This document shows, in pieces, positions 9,007 to 18,103 of a stretch of 64,000 bases of DNA. The notes under the pieces were generated by a model. That model ran no database searches. It saw only the letters and a program-made list of their open reading frames with translations, and was not told where the DNA came from. The DNA comes from Burkholderia thailandensis E264 (GTDB lineage: Bacteria > Pseudomonadota > Gammaproteobacteria > Burkholderiales > Burkholderiaceae), in contig NC_007650.1 of NCBI RefSeq assembly GCF_000012365.1, positions 1,922,001 to 1,986,000 on the forward strand, written 5' to 3'. The translations under genes were made by a program, and so were the position numbers. How positions within the stretch are numbered: position 1 is the stretch's first letter; every line of letters starts with the position of its first letter.

Positions 9007-11238
9007 ATGAAGCACGAGCCCGCGCTACAGCGATTCCTCATCGACCCGCAACGATGGCAGGAGCGGCTGCGAAGCGCCGGCAGGCTCGCGCGCGACTGGG
9101 CGGGCCGCGACGGCCTCGTCTGGCTGCATCTCGCGAAGACGGTGGCGGCCGCGCTGCTCGCGATGGGCATCGCGATGCTGCTCGATCTGTCGCAGCCGCG
9201 CATCGCGATGACGACCGTGTTCGTGCTGATGCAACCGATGAGCGGGATGGTGCTCGCGAAGAGCTTCTATCGCGTTATCGGCACGGGCGTCGGGCTCGTC
9301 GCGGCGCTCGCGCTCGGCGGCCTCTTCGCGCAGCAGCCGGAGCTGTACATGGCCGGCATCACGCTGTGGGTCGCGTGCTGCATCGCGGCCGCCGTGCGCA
9401 ACCGGCACTTTCGCTGGTACGGCTACGTGCTCGCCGGCTACACCGCCGCGCTGATCGGCCTGCCCGCGGTGATGGCGCCGAACACGCTGTTCCTGTCGGC
9501 GCTTACGCGCGCGGCCGAAGTCGCGGTCGGGATCTTCTGCTCGGGTGCCGTCAGCGCGCTCGTGTTTCCGCTCAGTTCGAGCGATGCGCTGATGCGCACG
9601 CTGAACGCGCGGCACGCCGATTTCGTCGCGTTCGCGGCGAGCACGATGGCGGGCACGGTCGAGCGCCGCGATTTCGAGCGGCGCTTCGCCGACTTCGTCG
9701 ACGGCATCGTCGGCTTCGAGGCGACGCGCGCGTTCGCGACGTTCGAGGACCCGCACATCCGCGCGCGCAGCCGCCGGCTCGCGCGGCTGAACAGCGAGTT
9801 CATGAACGCGTGCGCGCGGCTTCATGCGTTTCATCAGTTGCTCAAGCGGCTGCGCGCGAATCATGCGGCCGAGGTGCTCGCGGCGATCGCCCCGCACGTC
9901 GATGCGCTGTCGGGCGCGCTGTCCGCGCTGCGCCGCGATCTCGCGCAGCCGCGGGCGACGCCGTCGCCGTCGCTGTCACCCGCGCCCGCGCTCGTCGAGC
10001 TGAGCGCGTATCTGGCCGCGCTGGCCAAGCGCGCGCGCGCGTCGCGACGCGCGCTCGAGACGCTCGCGCCCGCCGGCGTGCTCGATTTCGACACCGCGAT
10101 CGAGTTGCTCTACCGCTTCGTCGACGAATTCCTCGGCTATGCGCAAACGCACGCATCGCTCGCGCTCGACAGCCACGTGCTCGAACGCTCGATCACGCGC
10201 TACGCAGTAAAGACCAACCGCTACTTCGTCGGCTTCACGTTCCTGCGCACGCTCGTCGCGATGGGCGCGATGAGCGCGTTCTGGATCGCGTCCGAATGGC
10301 CGAGCGGCGCGCTCGCGGTGATCGGCACCGCGATCGCGTGCGCGCTCAGCTCGACCGCGCCGCGCGCGAGCCGCTTCGTCGCGCAGATGGCCGCCGGCGC
10401 GGCGCTCGCGACGCTCACGGGCTATCTGTACGTGTGCCACGTGTATCCGAACATCGACGGCTTCCCGCTGCTATGCGCGGCGCTCGCGCCCGCGCTCGCG
10501 GCGGGCGCGTATCTCGCGACGCGCCCGGGCAAGTCCGGCTACGGGATCGGCTTCGTCGTGTTCTTCTGCCTGCTCGCGGGGCCGGACAACGTGATCGTCT
10601 ACGCGCCCGACGTGCTGATCAACAACGGGCTCGCGCTCGTCGTGTCGATGCTCGCGGCGTCGATCGCGTTCGCGGTGGTGTTTCCCGCCGAGATGCCGTG
10701 GCTCACCGGCCGGATCGCGCGCGACCTGCGCCGGCGGATCGCGCTCGCGTGCGACGGTCCGCTGCAAGGGCTCGACCAGCGCTTTCAGTCGAGCTCGCAC
10801 GATCTGATGTCGCAACTGCGCAATCTGCTGATGAAGCGCTCGCGGCGGCATCGCGATGCGCTGCGCTGGATGCTCGCGACGCTCGAAGTCGGCCATGCGG
10901 TGATCGACCTGCGGCGCGAGATGCAGGCATTCACGGCCGCGCAGCCCGCGCAGGCGCTGCGCTGGAGCGCCCTGATCGACGCCGTGCGCGACGCGCTGCC
11001 GCGGCTTTTCGAGACGCCCGACGCGCATCGGCTCGCGCGGGCGCTGAAGTCGGTCAATCTCGCGATTCGCGCGGTCCAGCACACGCAGCACCTGTGGTAC
11101 GCGGTGCCCGACGAGCGCCGCCGGATGCAGCGCATCGTCAGTTGCCTGCACTTCATCCGCAGCGCGCTGATCGACCAGGACGCGCCGTTCAACCGCGGCT
11201 CGCGCGCCCGCGAGCGCGTGCGCGCGAGGCGCATGTGA
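9007..11238 (+). CDS. FUSC-family aromatic-acid-type efflux protein
   Basis: A 743-aa inner-membrane protein of the FUSC / AaeB / YccS class. It has the family's duplicated architecture. An N-terminal block of about six membrane segments (HLAKTVAAALLAMGIAMLL, then IGTGVGLVAALALGGLF) is followed by a long cytoplasmic helical region. A second membrane block (FLRTLVAMGAMSAFWIASEW) comes next, with a C-terminal soluble domain. The family exports aromatic carboxylic acids and some drugs. AaeB-type pumps often need a membrane-fusion partner (AaeA), and none is encoded beside it. That leaves it an orphan pump or one using a partner encoded elsewhere. It is divergent from a LysR gene, its likely regulator. 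Confidence 0.88.
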   Translation: MKHEPALQRFLIDPQRWQERLRSAGRLARDWAGRDGLVWLHLAKTVAAALLAMGIAMLLDLSQPRIAMTTVFVLMQPMSGMVLAKSFYRVIGTGVGLVAALALGGLFAQQPELYMAGITLWVACCIAAAVRNRHFRWYGYVLAGYTAALIGLPAVMAPNTLFLSALTRAAEVAVGIFCSGAVSALVFPLSSSDALMRTLNARHADFVAFAASTMAGTVERRDFERRFADFVDGIVGFEATRAFATFEDPHIRARSRRLARLNSEFMNACARLHAFHQLLKRLRANHAAEVLAAIAPHVDALSGALSALRRDLAQPRATPSPSLSPAPALVELSAYLAALAKRARASRRALETLAPAGVLDFDTAIELLYRFVDEFLGYAQTHASLALDSHVLERSITRYAVKTNRYFVGFTFLRTLVAMGAMSAFWIASEWPSGALAVIGTAIACALSSTAPRASRFVAQMAAGAALATLTGYLYVCHVYPNIDGFPLLCAALAPALAAGAYLATRPGKSGYGIGFVVFFCLLAGPDNVIVYAPDVLINNGLALVVSMLAASIAFAVVFPAEMPWLTGRIARDLRRRIALACDGPLQGLDQRFQSSSHDLMSQLRNLLMKRSRRHRDALRWMLATLEVGHAVIDLRREMQAFTAAQPAQALRWSALIDAVRDALPRLFETPDAHRLARALKSVNLAIRAVQHTQHLWYAVPDERRRMQRIVSCLHFIRSALIDQDAPFNRGSRARERVRARRM

Positions 11239-11365
11239 CGCGCGAAACGATCGTTGTGCGAAATGGAAAGAAGCTCCCCAGGCCCGGCGATTAATCCGCA
11301 CCGGTCCGAGTCCTATAGTTTCATCACCGTCGAGCAAGACGGAAAACCCTCAAGGAGAAATTCGA

Positions 11366-11581
11366 ATGAAGTCGCTGCAAATCGCCGTCCTCGCGCTGTC
11401 GCTGTCCGCCGTCATGGCCGCCGCTCATGCGCAAACCGCCGCCGACGCGGGCCGGCAACCGGCGAGTCGCACCGAAGCCGTGCAATCCGCCGGCCGCGTC
11501 CCCGCCGCTCACCAAGACCGCCAGGACCCGAACGCATGCGTCGGCCCGGTCAGCTTCTGCAACATCTATTTCGGCAGCTAA
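11366..11581 (+). CDS. Small secreted protein with a C-terminal Cys pair
   Basis: A 71-aa protein with a strong ribosome-binding site (AAGGAG, 9 nt before the ATG). Its signal peptide, MKSLQIAVLALSLSAVMAAA, is cut near AHAQTAA. The mature peptide of about 48 residues is polar and ends in CVGPVSFCNIYFGS, where two Cys six residues apart could form a small disulfide loop. It is followed within 30 bp by a perfect hairpin, consistent with a stand-alone gene. I do not recognise a family. A secreted structural or signalling peptide is possible, but no function is shown. Confidence 0.65.
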   Translation: MKSLQIAVLALSLSAVMAAAHAQTAADAGRQPASRTEAVQSAGRVPAAHQDRQDPNACVGPVSFCNIYFGS

Positions 11582-11608
11582 GCGGCATGCGCGCCGCGCT
11601 CCCGGCTG

Positions 11609-11637
11609 AACGGAAAGCTCGCATCGAGCTTTCCGTT
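11609..11637 (+). terminator. Perfect 13-bp hairpin after the small secreted gene
   Basis: AACGGAAAGCTCG pairs perfectly with CGAGCTTTCCGTT around a CAT loop, 28 bp after the stop at 11581. There is no strong T-run afterwards, so termination is likely but not certain. Confidence 0.5.
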
Positions 11638-11756
11638 CGATGACTTCAAGCTGTCAAAAACCTTTGCGAGACTGCGCGCTCGATTCACCGTCCGCGCTTG
11701 CGTTCCGGCGAGCGGCGGTGCCCTCCAGCCGAACCATCCTCTCGCCCTCCGTTTCG

Positions 11757-13397
11757 ATGAAACGCCGTCTCGCCCGCCGCGTCGCCCCGACCCTCTTGTG
11801 CCTCGCGCTCGCCGCCTGCGGCGCCGATGACGCGAACGACGCCGCGCCGCCGTCCGCCCAGCCAGCCCCGATTCCCGACGCGCCCGCGTCGACGCCCGCT
11901 CCCGCGCCCGCACCCACCTACTACCAGACGAAGACGCCGTATCGGCCGCAGCAGGACGCTTCGAGCTACGAAGCGCCGCCCGCGGGTTACGCGCCCGTCT
12001 ACACCGAAATGGTCGCGCGCCACGGCTCGCGCGGCTTGTCCGGCTTCAAGTACGACGGCGCGATCTACGACATGCTGAGCAAGGCGGACGCCGAGGGCGT
12101 GCTGACGCCGCTCGGCCGGCAACTGAAGGCCGACACGTTCGCGATGATGAAGGCGAACGCACTGCTCGGCTACGGCGTCGCGGGCATCTCCACGCCCGGC
12201 TACGGCAATCTCACGCAGGCGGGCATCCGCGAACATCAGCAGCTCGCCGCGAGGCTGCTAGAGCGGCTGCCCGCGCTGTTCGACACGGTCGCGGGCGCGG
12301 CGGGCGGCGCAGCGCGCAGGATCGTCGTCGTCCACTCCGGGCAGGATCGCGCGGTCGACAGTTCGGCCTACTTCTCGGGCGCGCTCGTCGCCGCGCGCCC
12401 CGCGCTCGCGCCGGCGATCACGCTGCCGAGCGCGCCGGCCGGCTATCCGGAAGGCGCTCCCGTCGCGCAAGCGGCGGGCGTCGACCGATTTCTGCTGTAC
12501 TTCCATGCGCTGAAGCCGTCGGTCGATCTCGTTGCGTCGACGGCCGATCCGCATTACGCGACTTACCGCGACAGCCTCGCGTATCAGGCGTACGGCGGCG
12601 ACGCCGTCGTCGCGGCGAAGCTCGACGCGATCATGCAATCGCCGCAAACGTCACAGGTCGCGCAAACGGTGCTCGCCGGGCTCGTGACGCCGGATTTCGC
12701 GGCGAAGCTCGGCACGGCGGGCCATACGTTCTCGAACACGGGCACGTACACGTTCGCGTCGTCGGACGCGAGGTTCGCCAATACGCTCAAGGGCGACGGC
12801 AAGACCACGATCCACTCCGCCGCCGACGCCGCGAACGTGCTGTACAACCTGCTGCAGGCCGCGCCCGCGATGACGGCCGAGACGGGCGGCGTCACGATGG
12901 AGCGCTACATCGCCGCGCCGCAGGCCGAGTATCTCGCGTATCTTCAGGATGCCGAGGATTTCTACGAGAAAGGCCCGGGCGTGGCCGAAGCGAATCCCGT
13001 CACGTACCGCATGGCGCAGGCGCTCGTCGACGATTTCTTCGCCGAGATCGACGCGATCGCGCGCGGCGACCTGACGAACGCGGCGAAGCTGCGCTTCACG
13101 CATGCCGAGGTCGTGATTCCGTTCGCGTCGATCCTGAAGCTGAAGAACGTTTTCGCCCCCGTGCCGCAAGCGCAGACCTACACGTACGCGAACAATCCGT
13201 GGCGCGGCGAAGCGGTTTCGCCGATGGCCGCGAACCTGCAATGGGACGTGTACCGCAACGGCTCGCGGCTCATCGTGAAGATGCTGTACAACGAGCGCGA
13301 GACCGATTTCCAGCCCGCATGCGACGGCGCGCGGATCGCGCCCGGCAGCCGCTTCTACGACTACGCGGGCCTCAAGCGCTGCCACGGCTATCGCTGA
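11757..13397 (+). CDS. Histidine-type (acid) phosphatase lipoprotein
   Basis: A 546-aa branch-2 histidine phosphatase (acid phosphatase/phytase-like). The N-terminus is a lipoprotein signal with lipobox LALAACG, so it should be anchored in the cell envelope facing the periplasm or outside. A Pro/Ala-rich linker follows. The catalytic motif VARHGSRG contains the phospho-accepting His, and HAEVVIPF near residue 450 supplies the HAE proton-donor motif. These are the two hallmarks of the superfamily. The start at 11757 was chosen because it begins exactly at the signal peptide; no strong Shine-Dalgarno is visible. Its stop overlaps the end of the convergent peptidase gene by 10 bp. The substrate (phosphomonoesters or phytate) is not determinable from sequence. 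Confidence 0.85.
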   Translation: MKRRLARRVAPTLLCLALAACGADDANDAAPPSAQPAPIPDAPASTPAPAPAPTYYQTKTPYRPQQDASSYEAPPAGYAPVYTEMVARHGSRGLSGFKYDGAIYDMLSKADAEGVLTPLGRQLKADTFAMMKANALLGYGVAGISTPGYGNLTQAGIREHQQLAARLLERLPALFDTVAGAAGGAARRIVVVHSGQDRAVDSSAYFSGALVAARPALAPAITLPSAPAGYPEGAPVAQAAGVDRFLLYFHALKPSVDLVASTADPHYATYRDSLAYQAYGGDAVVAAKLDAIMQSPQTSQVAQTVLAGLVTPDFAAKLGTAGHTFSNTGTYTFASSDARFANTLKGDGKTTIHSAADAANVLYNLLQAAPAMTAETGGVTMERYIAAPQAEYLAYLQDAEDFYEKGPGVAEANPVTYRMAQALVDDFFAEIDAIARGDLTNAAKLRFTHAEVVIPFASILKLKNVFAPVPQAQTYTYANNPWRGEAVSPMAANLQWDVYRNGSRLIVKMLYNERETDFQPACDGARIAPGSRFYDYAGLKRCHGYR

Positions 13398-14527
13398 GCA
13401 TCGCCCGCGCGCGGCCGCCAGCCGGTCTCGCGCAGCGCATCGACGAGCCGCGCGGCGCCGAGCGCCTCGACGCGCACGCCGCGCGCCGCGAGATCGGTCG
13501 CCGCGACGAGCGCGTTGACGATCGCCTCCTCGACCGCTTCCGCCGCCGCGTCGAACAGTGCGGAGATGTGCGCGTCGGCGACCATCCGCACGCCGACCGT
13601 CGCCGGGCCCGGCCGGCCGTAGCTCGCGATCGGCAGCCCGGTATTGCCGGTCGCGAACGCGACAAAAATGTCGCCGCTCGAATTGTCGGTGCCGCCGCCG
13701 ACGCGCGCGAGCCCGACGCTCGCGCGCTGCGCGAGCCGCGTGCATTGATGCGGCAGCAGCGGCGCGTCGGTCGCGAGCGTCACGACGATCGAGCCCATGC
13801 CGGCCTCGCCCGCCGCGCCGGCCTCGCCCGCCTCGCCGAACGGCGAGTGCGCGTCGCGCAGCACTTCGCCGACCGGGTAGCCCGCGACGCGCAGCGCCGC
13901 GCGCTGCCCGTAGTTCGCCTGCACGAGCGCGCCGACCGTCCAGCCGCCCGCCGCGTCGGCGACGACGCGCGACGCGGTGCCGATGCCGCCCTTGAACTCG
14001 TGGCAGATCATGCCGGTGCCGCCGCCGACGCAGCCTTCCTCGACCGGGCCCGAACGCGCGGCGGCGAGCGCCTGCGCGACGTGCCCGACGCGCACGTGCT
14101 GCCCCCAGATGTCGTTCAGGAGTCCGTCGAACGTCTCCATCACGACCGGCATGCACCAGTACACGTGCTCGCGGTCGCGCGCGCCGCCCTGCGCGCGCTC
14201 GGCGGCGACGAGCGCATCGCGCACGATGCCGACGCTGTGCGTGTTCGTGTACGCGATCGGCGTCGTCAGCAACCCCGCCTCGCGAATCCATTCGAGCCCG
14301 GTCGCGTCGCCGTTGCCGTTGAGCACGTGAACGCCCGCGAAGCACGGCTCGTCGCGCGCGCGCGCGGCGCGCGGCTCGATCACCGTCACGCCGGTATGCG
14401 CCGACGCGTCGCCCGCGTCGACGTGCACCGTGTGGTGCCCGACCCGCACGCCGGCGACGTCGGTGATGGCGTTCAAGCGCCCCGGCTTGCCGCGGCCGAT
14501 GCGAATGCCCAGATCTCGTGTGCGCAT
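13388..14527 (-). CDS. P1 (S58) family aminopeptidase, DmpA/BapA-like
   Basis: A 379-aa N-terminal-nucleophile hydrolase of the DmpA / beta-aminopeptidase family. These enzymes self-cleave before a catalytic Ser and then release N-terminal D-, L- or beta-amino acids. The N-terminus (LGIRIGRGKPGRLNAITDVA, then GVRVGHHTV) and CVGGGTGMICHEFKGGIGTA are family signatures. The segment GGGTDNSSGDIFVAFATGN contains the processing-site serines. An odd Gly-Glu-Ala repeat (GEAGEAGAAGEAG) sits before the strand GSIVVTLATDAPLLPHQ. The start at 14527 has GAGAGGA upstream. It lies 47 bp downstream of an APC permease on the same strand, suggesting an uptake-plus-hydrolysis pair for peptides or amino-acid amides. 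Its 3' end overlaps that of the phosphatase gene. Confidence 0.9.
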   Translation of the reverse strand: MRTRDLGIRIGRGKPGRLNAITDVAGVRVGHHTVHVDAGDASAHTGVTVIEPRAARARDEPCFAGVHVLNGNGDATGLEWIREAGLLTTPIAYTNTHSVGIVRDALVAAERAQGGARDREHVYWCMPVVMETFDGLLNDIWGQHVRVGHVAQALAAARSGPVEEGCVGGGTGMICHEFKGGIGTASRVVADAAGGWTVGALVQANYGQRAALRVAGYPVGEVLRDAHSPFGEAGEAGAAGEAGMGSIVVTLATDAPLLPHQCTRLAQRASVGLARVGGGTDNSSGDIFVAFATGNTGLPIASYGRPGPATVGVRMVADAHISALFDAAAEAVEEAIVNALVAATDLAARGVRVEALGAARLVDALRETGWRPRAGDAQR

Positions 14528-14574
14528 GCTGATGGTCCTCTCTTTCGGTTCGTTGTCCGGTTCGCTGTTCAGAT

Positions 14575-15981
14575 TCAGAGCGCGCGAAACGCCTCGCTGC
14601 GGCGCGCCCACATCGCGTAGGTCACGAGCGAGACGGCCGCGAGCCCGGCGATGATGTAAAGGTCGGTCGGCTTCGTCGCGGCGGCGATCGTCGTGTACAG
14701 CGTATACCCGGCGCCCGCGATCGCGACAATGGGCGGCAGCGGCCACCACGGCATCCGGTAATGATGATCGACGTCGCGCCGCGTCACGCGGCTCGCGAGC
14801 GCCGCGACGCCGACGGCGAGATAGATGAGCAGCAGCAGATCGACGGTGAACGCGGTCAGTTCGTCGAGGCTCGACACGAACACGAGCAGCGTCGACGGCA
14901 CGGCGAGCGTGAGCGTCGCGACCCACGGCGATTCGAGGCGCGGATGGATGCGCGTGAACGCGCCGTTGCACGCGCGCGACCACAACGCATGGCGCCCGCT
15001 GCTGTACAGGAAGCGCCCGACCATGATGACGATCGCGATGATCGCGTTGAACACGGACAGGAAGATCCCGCCGCTCACGACGCGCGACACGCCCGGATTG
15101 CTGAGCGCGCGCACGACGTAGCCGATCGGATCGGCGCTCTTCGCGAGCTCGACGAACGACGGCGCGCCGAGCACGATCGCGGTGAGCGGCACGAGCTCGA
15201 CGACGAGAATCACCGCGAGCGAGCAGATCACCGCCTTCGCGATGTCGCGATTGCCGCCTTCGAGATCCTCGGCGAGAAACACGGCCGCGCCGAAGCCGTT
15301 GTAGCAGAAGATCGCCGTGCCGACGGCCGGCATGATCGCAGCGAGCGTCGCGGGCACGAGCGCCGCGCCGTTCGCGACGACGGGATGCACGAGCGCGAGC
15401 GGCGAGCGATGCGGCTCGGAGAAGCCGAGATACGCGATCAGCGCGAGCACGAGGATCTCGATCACGAGAAACGCGCCGGTGATCCACGCATTCGTGCGAA
15501 TGTTCAGGATACCCAACGCATAGCTCGCGAGCACGATCGCGAGCGCCACGGACTGATTGCGGAACTGCGTGCCGAGCGCCGCGTTCAGATAAGGCGCGGC
15601 GCCGCTCGCGAGCACGGCCGGAATGAACACGTTGACGGCGAGCACCGCGACGAACGTCAGATAGCCGGGCAGCGCGCCGAACACGCGCTTGACCATCACG
15701 TACTCGCCGCCCGCGCTGCGGTGCGCGGCGCTCAGCTCCGCATAGCAGAGCGCGAACGCGAGCGCGAGCAGCCCGCCCAGCACGAACGACACCACCGCGC
15801 CGCTGCCCGCCTGCTGGATCGCGAACGGCGCGATCACGAAGATCGAGCTCGCGGGCGTCACGCCCGACACCGTGATCATCACCACATCGCGCACGTTGAG
15901 CGAACGCGCGAGCGTGTCCGGCGCGCGCGCGCCGCCCGGTGCGGCCGCCGCCGCGCTCGAAGACTCCGATATCATCGCCAT
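14575..15981 (-). CDS. APC-family amino acid permease
   Basis: A 468-aa inner-membrane amino acid/polyamine transporter. About 12 hydrophobic segments are visible, beginning VVMITVSGVTPASSIFVIAP and AGSGAVVSFVLGGLLALAFA. AFCYAELSAAHRSAGGEYVMV is the classic consensus region of the APC family. An Ala/Ser-rich cytoplasmic head precedes the first helix. The start at 15981 has AAAGGAG 8 nt upstream. It is the first gene of a two-gene unit with the S58 aminopeptidase and is divergent from a LuxR-type regulator. Substrate specificity is unknown; import of an amino acid, amide or short peptide processed by the peptidase is inference. Confidence 0.9.
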   Translation of the reverse strand: MAMISESSSAAAAAPGGARAPDTLARSLNVRDVVMITVSGVTPASSIFVIAPFAIQQAGSGAVVSFVLGGLLALAFALCYAELSAAHRSAGGEYVMVKRVFGALPGYLTFVAVLAVNVFIPAVLASGAAPYLNAALGTQFRNQSVALAIVLASYALGILNIRTNAWITGAFLVIEILVLALIAYLGFSEPHRSPLALVHPVVANGAALVPATLAAIMPAVGTAIFCYNGFGAAVFLAEDLEGGNRDIAKAVICSLAVILVVELVPLTAIVLGAPSFVELAKSADPIGYVVRALSNPGVSRVVSGGIFLSVFNAIIAIVIMVGRFLYSSGRHALWSRACNGAFTRIHPRLESPWVATLTLAVPSTLLVFVSSLDELTAFTVDLLLLIYLAVGVAALASRVTRRDVDHHYRMPWWPLPPIVAIAGAGYTLYTTIAAATKPTDLYIIAGLAAVSLVTYAMWARRSEAFRAL

Positions 15982-16102
15982 CTTGCACTCCTTTGCCGCA
16001 GGTTTTTGAACGCCCATACTCGGGCAACGCATGGCGCGCAGTCTAGGAAGCCAAATTGCGCGCCGCCATTCCCCCTTGGGGTTACGCCAAACCGGGGCGC
16101 AC
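15982..16102. promoter_or_regulatory. Divergent promoter, permease / LuxR-type regulator
   Basis: A 121-bp divergent gap. It holds the permease ribosome-binding site and, at about 16,070-16,082, the G/C-run dyad CCCCCTTGGGG next to the regulator start. This is a plausible operator for the LuxR-type protein, whose family binds short dyads near its own promoter. Confidence 0.3.
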
Positions 16103-16903
16103 ATGGATCGACTGTTCAGCGAAGTAGCGATGCATCAAGCGTTCGGACGCGCGCTCGATCATCTCGGCGAGCCGCGCTTCTGGCGCTTGCTGATTCTGTT
16201 TCTCAACGAGATCGTGCCGTTCGACAACGCGCTCGCGACCGCGCTCGGCCGCGACGGCGCGCCCGTCGTGCTCGACGAATACGACACGGGCGGCGCGAGC
16301 GGGCCGTCGCCCGTGCCGCTGTACCTGGACGGGCTCTACCTGCTCGATCCGTTCCTGCAGGCCGCGCACGACGGACTCGCGGACGGCTGCTACCGGCTCG
16401 AGGAAGTCGCGCCCGACCTGTTCCGGCAAAGCGAGTATTTCCTCAGCTATTTTCGCGACGCGGTCGGCGAGGACGAATTGCAGATCATCGTGCGCACGCG
16501 GCCGGACGAGATGCTGTCGTTGTCGCTCGGCGCGCACGCGCGCTTCGATACCGGCACGCTCGGCCGCCTCGCCGCCTGCTCGCCGTGGCTCTTCGCGGCG
16601 ATCCGCCAGCAGCGCCGGCTGCAGGGCGACGCGTCGCGCGCGCTCGGAGACGACGATCTCGCCGAACGCGTCGAGCGCGCGCTCGCGCGCTTCGGCGCGC
16701 CATTGCTGACCGAGCGCGAGATGGCGATCGCGCGGCTCGTGCTGCGCGGCAACTCGTCGAAGGCGATCGCCGAGCGGCTCGCGATCTCGCCCGAGACCGT
16801 GAAGGTGCATCGGCGGCACTTGTATTCGAAGCTCGGGATCTCGTCGCAGCCGGAGCTGTTCTCGCTGTTCCTGCAGGCGCTCGGGCACGATGCGCCGCGC
16901 TGA
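16103..16903 (+). CDS. LuxR-family (HTH) transcriptional regulator
   Basis: A 266-aa protein with a C-terminal LuxR/FixJ DNA-binding domain. Visible elements are LTEREMAIARLVLRGNSSKA, then IAERLAISPETVKVHRRHLY and SKLGISSQPELFSLFLQ. The N-terminal 190 residues form a helix-rich sensor region without a recognisable autoinducer-binding signature (the conserved Trp/Asp set of LuxR-type acyl-HSL receptors was not seen) and without a receiver Asp pocket. So it is probably a one-component regulator for the divergent permease/peptidase unit. An alternative ATG at 16031 would add 24 residues; I prefer 16103 because the extra part is Arg-rich and lies in the promoter gap. Neither start has a strong Shine-Dalgarno. 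Confidence 0.8.
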   Translation: MDRLFSEVAMHQAFGRALDHLGEPRFWRLLILFLNEIVPFDNALATALGRDGAPVVLDEYDTGGASGPSPVPLYLDGLYLLDPFLQAAHDGLADGCYRLEEVAPDLFRQSEYFLSYFRDAVGEDELQIIVRTRPDEMLSLSLGAHARFDTGTLGRLAACSPWLFAAIRQQRRLQGDASRALGDDDLAERVERALARFGAPLLTEREMAIARLVLRGNSSKAIAERLAISPETVKVHRRHLYSKLGISSQPELFSLFLQALGHDAPR

Positions 16904-17073
16904 CGCCGCGCCGCCCGCGCGGCCGCGCTCCCGCCCGCGGGCGACGATCGCCTTTCCTCCATGCGCAAGACCGTCTATGGTTTGAAAGGGTGCGCAACGG
17001 GCGCGCGCCGCCGCGACGCGGCGCACGTGCCCTCCCCGATGCCCGTCGCGCCCGCCGAAACAAGGAGACAGCC

Positions 17074-17445
17074 ATGAGAACCGCTTATGTCGCGTGCGCG
17101 CTCGCCGCCGGATTCGCGTCGGCCGCCGCGTTCGCCGATGCGCCCGCGATGCCGAGCGGCGGCATGCTGGTCGCCGCCAACGGCATGACGCTTTACACGT
17201 TCGACAAGGACGCCCCGAATGCGGGCAAGAGCCTCTGCAACGGCCCGTGCGCGGCGAACTGGCCGCCTTACAAGGCGAGCGCGACCGATCGGCCGACGGG
17301 CGGCTACACGATCATCAAGCGCGACGACGGCACGCTGCAATGGGCGTACCAGGGCAAGCCGCTCTACTTCTTCGCGAAGGACGCCGCGAAAGGCGACAAG
17401 AAAGGCGACGGCTTCAAGGACGTCTGGCACGCGGTGAAGGAATAG
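17074..17445 (+). CDS. COG4315-type secreted repeat protein
   Basis: A 123-aa exported protein. AAGGAG precedes the ATG by 6 nt. The signal peptide MRTAYVACALAAGFASAAAF ends near ADAPA. The mature part has two copies of the YxFxxD-type repeat of COG4315/PF03640: GMTLYTFDKDAPNAGKSLC and GKPLYFFAKDAAKGDKKGDG. Between them is a Cys pair in CNGPCAANWPP and, later, the terminal DVWHAV. The family is widespread in proteobacterial periplasms and its biochemical role is not established. It stands alone, with no terminator recognised after it. Confidence 0.8.
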   Translation: MRTAYVACALAAGFASAAAFADAPAMPSGGMLVAANGMTLYTFDKDAPNAGKSLCNGPCAANWPPYKASATDRPTGGYTIIKRDDGTLQWAYQGKPLYFFAKDAAKGDKKGDGFKDVWHAVKE

Positions 17446-18103
17446 CCGAGCGGGCGGCGCGGCGAACACCGGCGGCGCCGTGCGGCGTCGTGCTCGCGTG
17501 CGTGCGCGTCTCCAACGTGCAGGCGGAGGCGCGTGCGGATGCCTCGCGCCCCCGCGCCGGTCCCCATCGGCGGCGGCATCGATGGCGACGGCCGCGCTAT
17601 CGGCGCGCCGATCGTGCGCGGCGTATGCGTTTTAGATGGAACAATCGCCCGACGGATCGCGCCGTCGTCGTGCGAACCGCATACGCGCCGCGATCGCGGA
17701 CGACGAACGTGTCTGCCCGCATCGCTCGCGCATGCCGGCAACCATCGCAAGCGATCGGCGGCGGCGCGCGAGACACGAGGCATGGGCGCGCGCCGTGAAC
17801 GGAATCGGCCATGAGCGTCGTCACGCTCGCATCGTGTGCGAACGCTTCCGCATGCGACACGACGTACGACGCGCCATCGACGCCGGCATGTCGACCATGC
17901 CGGCGCACGCCATCGCGACGGCACGCGATGCCGATGCCGATGCCGATGCCGATGCGATGCCGAAGCGATGTCGCATCGCGATGCGCACTCGCGCGCCGAC
18001 ATTCCGGCCGGCGCGCCGCGGCACGATGGGCGCGGTGCCGTGCGGCGCGGCGCGCGACGCGGACGACGCAGGCCCGCGGCCGCGCAACCGCGCGCCGGCA
18101 CGC
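17446..18103. other. Long intergenic region with a CGATGC microsatellite
   Basis: 658 bp without a supportable gene. Open frames here are Arg/Ala-rich and lack ribosome-binding sites. At 17926-17955 there are five tandem CGATGC units, continuing into imperfect GCATCGCGATGC palindromes to about 17,990. Several short dyads are present, but no promoter or RNA gene could be assigned. Confidence 0.5.
17926..17955. repeat. CGATGC tandem repeat, 5 units
   Basis: Five perfect head-to-tail copies of the hexamer CGATGC, followed by a partial GATGC. It is in non-coding DNA and is a likely site of length variation between strains. Confidence 0.9.

Noticed and set aside
17533..17814. A 93-codon plus-strand frame in the 17.4-18.1 kb gap
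   Set aside because: No ribosome-binding site, Arg-rich tail and no family resemblance.
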